NCBI RefSeq assembly: GCF_029436685.1
Contig: NZ_JAROCY010000008.1
Span: 1-64,000 of the forward strand
Direction: 5' to 3'
From: Novosphingobium cyanobacteriorum
Lineage (GTDB): Bacteria; Pseudomonadota; Alphaproteobacteria; Sphingomonadales; Sphingomonadaceae
Length of the DNA stretch: 64,000 nucleotides
In this document: positions 63,157 to 64,000 of the stretch, in pieces
Numbering within the stretch: the first letter of the stretch is position 1
How the letters are laid out: each line of letters opens with the position of its first letter
Translations under genes and position numbers: made by a program
Notes under the pieces: generated by a model
The model's input: only the letters and a program-made list of their open reading frames with translations
Databases searched by the model: none
What the model was told of the DNA's origin: nothing

Positions 63157-64000
63157 ATGAAGCGCCACGCCACATTCCTTCCCGTCTTTGTCGCCCTGTT
63201 CGGCCTTGGCTGCTTCAGCGTCATGGATGGCGTGATGAAGGCGGCCTCTCTGTCGGTCGGTCCCTATGGAGCGCTGTTCTGGCGCAACATGCTGGGCAGC
63301 CTGTTCATGCTGCCGGTGTATTTGCGGGCGCGGCGGCGCGCTGATGCCCGTGGGCTGCCAGGACGTGATGCGATGAAGCTGCACTGGCTGCGCTCCAGCG
63401 TGGCGGGCACGATGGCGGTGCTGTTCTTCTATGGCGTGGTGCGCACGCCCTTGGCGGAATCCATTGCGCTGACGTTCATCGCCCCGCTCATTGCGCTTTA
63501 TCTGGCGGCCGTGACGCTGGGTGAGAAAGTGGGATCGCGCGCGGTGGCCGGATCGGTGCTGGCTCTGGGCGGCGTCGTGGTGATCGCCGCCGGCAAGTTC
63601 GGCGGGCGGTATGATGCCGAGGCGGTCAAGGGCCTTGTCGCGCTGCTCGTCTCAGCGGTGCTCTATGCCTGGAATCTGGTGCTGCAGCGGCGCCAGGCGC
63701 AGGTGGCGGGGCCAGAGGAGATCGCGTTTTTTCAGACGTTCCTGATCTTTCTGCTGCTTGGCATTGGCGCATGGTGGCTGGCCCCGTTGCCAGCGCCGGT
63801 TACATGGATCGAACTGGCGATATCCGCGCTGCTCTCGGTCGGGTCGCTGATGCTGCTGGGCTGGGCCTATGCCCGGGCAGAGGCGCAGGTGCTGGTGCCG
63901 CTGGAATATACCGCGTTCATATGGGCCGCACTGGTCGGCTGGATCGGCTTTGGCGAGGCGCTGACGCTGCGTACGCTCGGGGGCGTGGTGCTCATCGTTG
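63157..64000 (+). CDS. EamA/DMT family transporter, cut by the window edge
   Basis: The first 281 codons are present and the frame is open at the window end. Ten-helix EamA protein: starts MKRHATFLPVFVALFGLGCF, with FWRNMLGSLFMLPVYLRARR, a first-repeat end around VVIAAGKFGG, and a second repeat from about residue 150. AAGG precedes the ATG by 7 nt. Resembles RhaT/YdcZ-type exporters of small metabolites. Divergent from the LdtD-type gene across 166 bp. Confidence 0.88.
   Translation, partial: MKRHATFLPVFVALFGLGCFSVMDGVMKAASLSVGPYGALFWRNMLGSLFMLPVYLRARRRADARGLPGRDAMKLHWLRSSVAGTMAVLFFYGVVRTPLAESIALTFIAPLIALYLAAVTLGEKVGSRAVAGSVLALGGVVVIAAGKFGGRYDAEAVKGLVALLVSAVLYAWNLVLQRRQAQVAGPEEIAFFQTFLIFLLLGIGAWWLAPLPAPVTWIELAISALLSVGSLMLLGWAYARAEAQVLVPLEYTAFIWAALVGWIGFGEALTLRTLGGVVLIV

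Overview
The window is about 64 kb of GC-rich DNA from an alphaproteobacterium. Gene content and order (thiS-thiG fusion, MerC-domain gene, DUF2171, DUF1244 next to pyruvate kinase, CtaA, FtsK, NAD(P) malic enzyme with phosphotransacetylase-like tail, TonB-dependent receptor, palindromic intergenic repeats) point to Sphingomonadales, most like Novosphingobium or a close relative. The order is a fairly confident inference; the genus is a guess. Most of the window is ordinary chromosome. There are no rRNA genes, CRISPR arrays, prophage or intact insertion sequences.

Layout. 1-6.9 kb is an accessory catabolic block: a succinate-semialdehyde dehydrogenase gene; a divergent ORF that is a chimera of a GntR/MocR regulator N-terminus and the C-terminal half of a TonB receptor; a fused alpha/beta thiamine-dependent E1 dehydrogenase; and an MFS transporter. 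At 7.0-7.5 kb lies tRNA-Gly(GCC), followed by three tandem 127-bp units that each end in a copy of the tRNA 3' end. 7.7-14 kb holds the CnoX-type thioredoxin, a LON-domain protein, MarC, FolD, YggT and ArgB. 14-19.3 kb holds a nucleoside transporter, an MTA/SAH nucleosidase and MutS. Between the transporter and the nucleosidase sits a DUF559 nuclease gene bracketed by two direct copies of a 145-bp repeat and by a duplicated fragment of the nucleosidase 3' end. 19.4-43 kb is housekeeping: malic enzyme, thiazole synthase, heme A synthase, CutA, L13/S9, an acyltransferase, pyruvate kinase, a diguanylate cyclase, YggS, FtsK, a cation/proton antiporter and fumarase.

43.2-45.2 kb is an accessory patch with visibly lower GC in its right half. 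It carries a SocA/SocB-like (type VI) toxin-antitoxin pair; the toxin has a QFPLF sequence resembling a beta-clamp-binding motif. A gene-poor stretch next to it has a strong sigma-70-like promoter. 45.2-50.3 kb holds nrdB and nrdA, separated by about 2 kb that carries a DUF2171 gene, a PepSY-type membrane protein behind a Fur-like box, and repeats. 50.8-64 kb holds L-aspartate oxidase, an orphan ABC ATPase, TldD, DUF924, IspG, a retropepsin-like protease, two L,D-transpeptidase-family proteins and two EamA transporters, the last cut by the window edge.

The most unusual signals are the DUF559 cassette, the SocAB-like locus, a dispersed MITE-like family of three-hairpin elements (four full copies, one decayed copy and several remnants), the tRNA-Gly 3'-end array, the regulator/receptor chimera, and a helically phased array of seven YTCAR motifs upstream of yggT.
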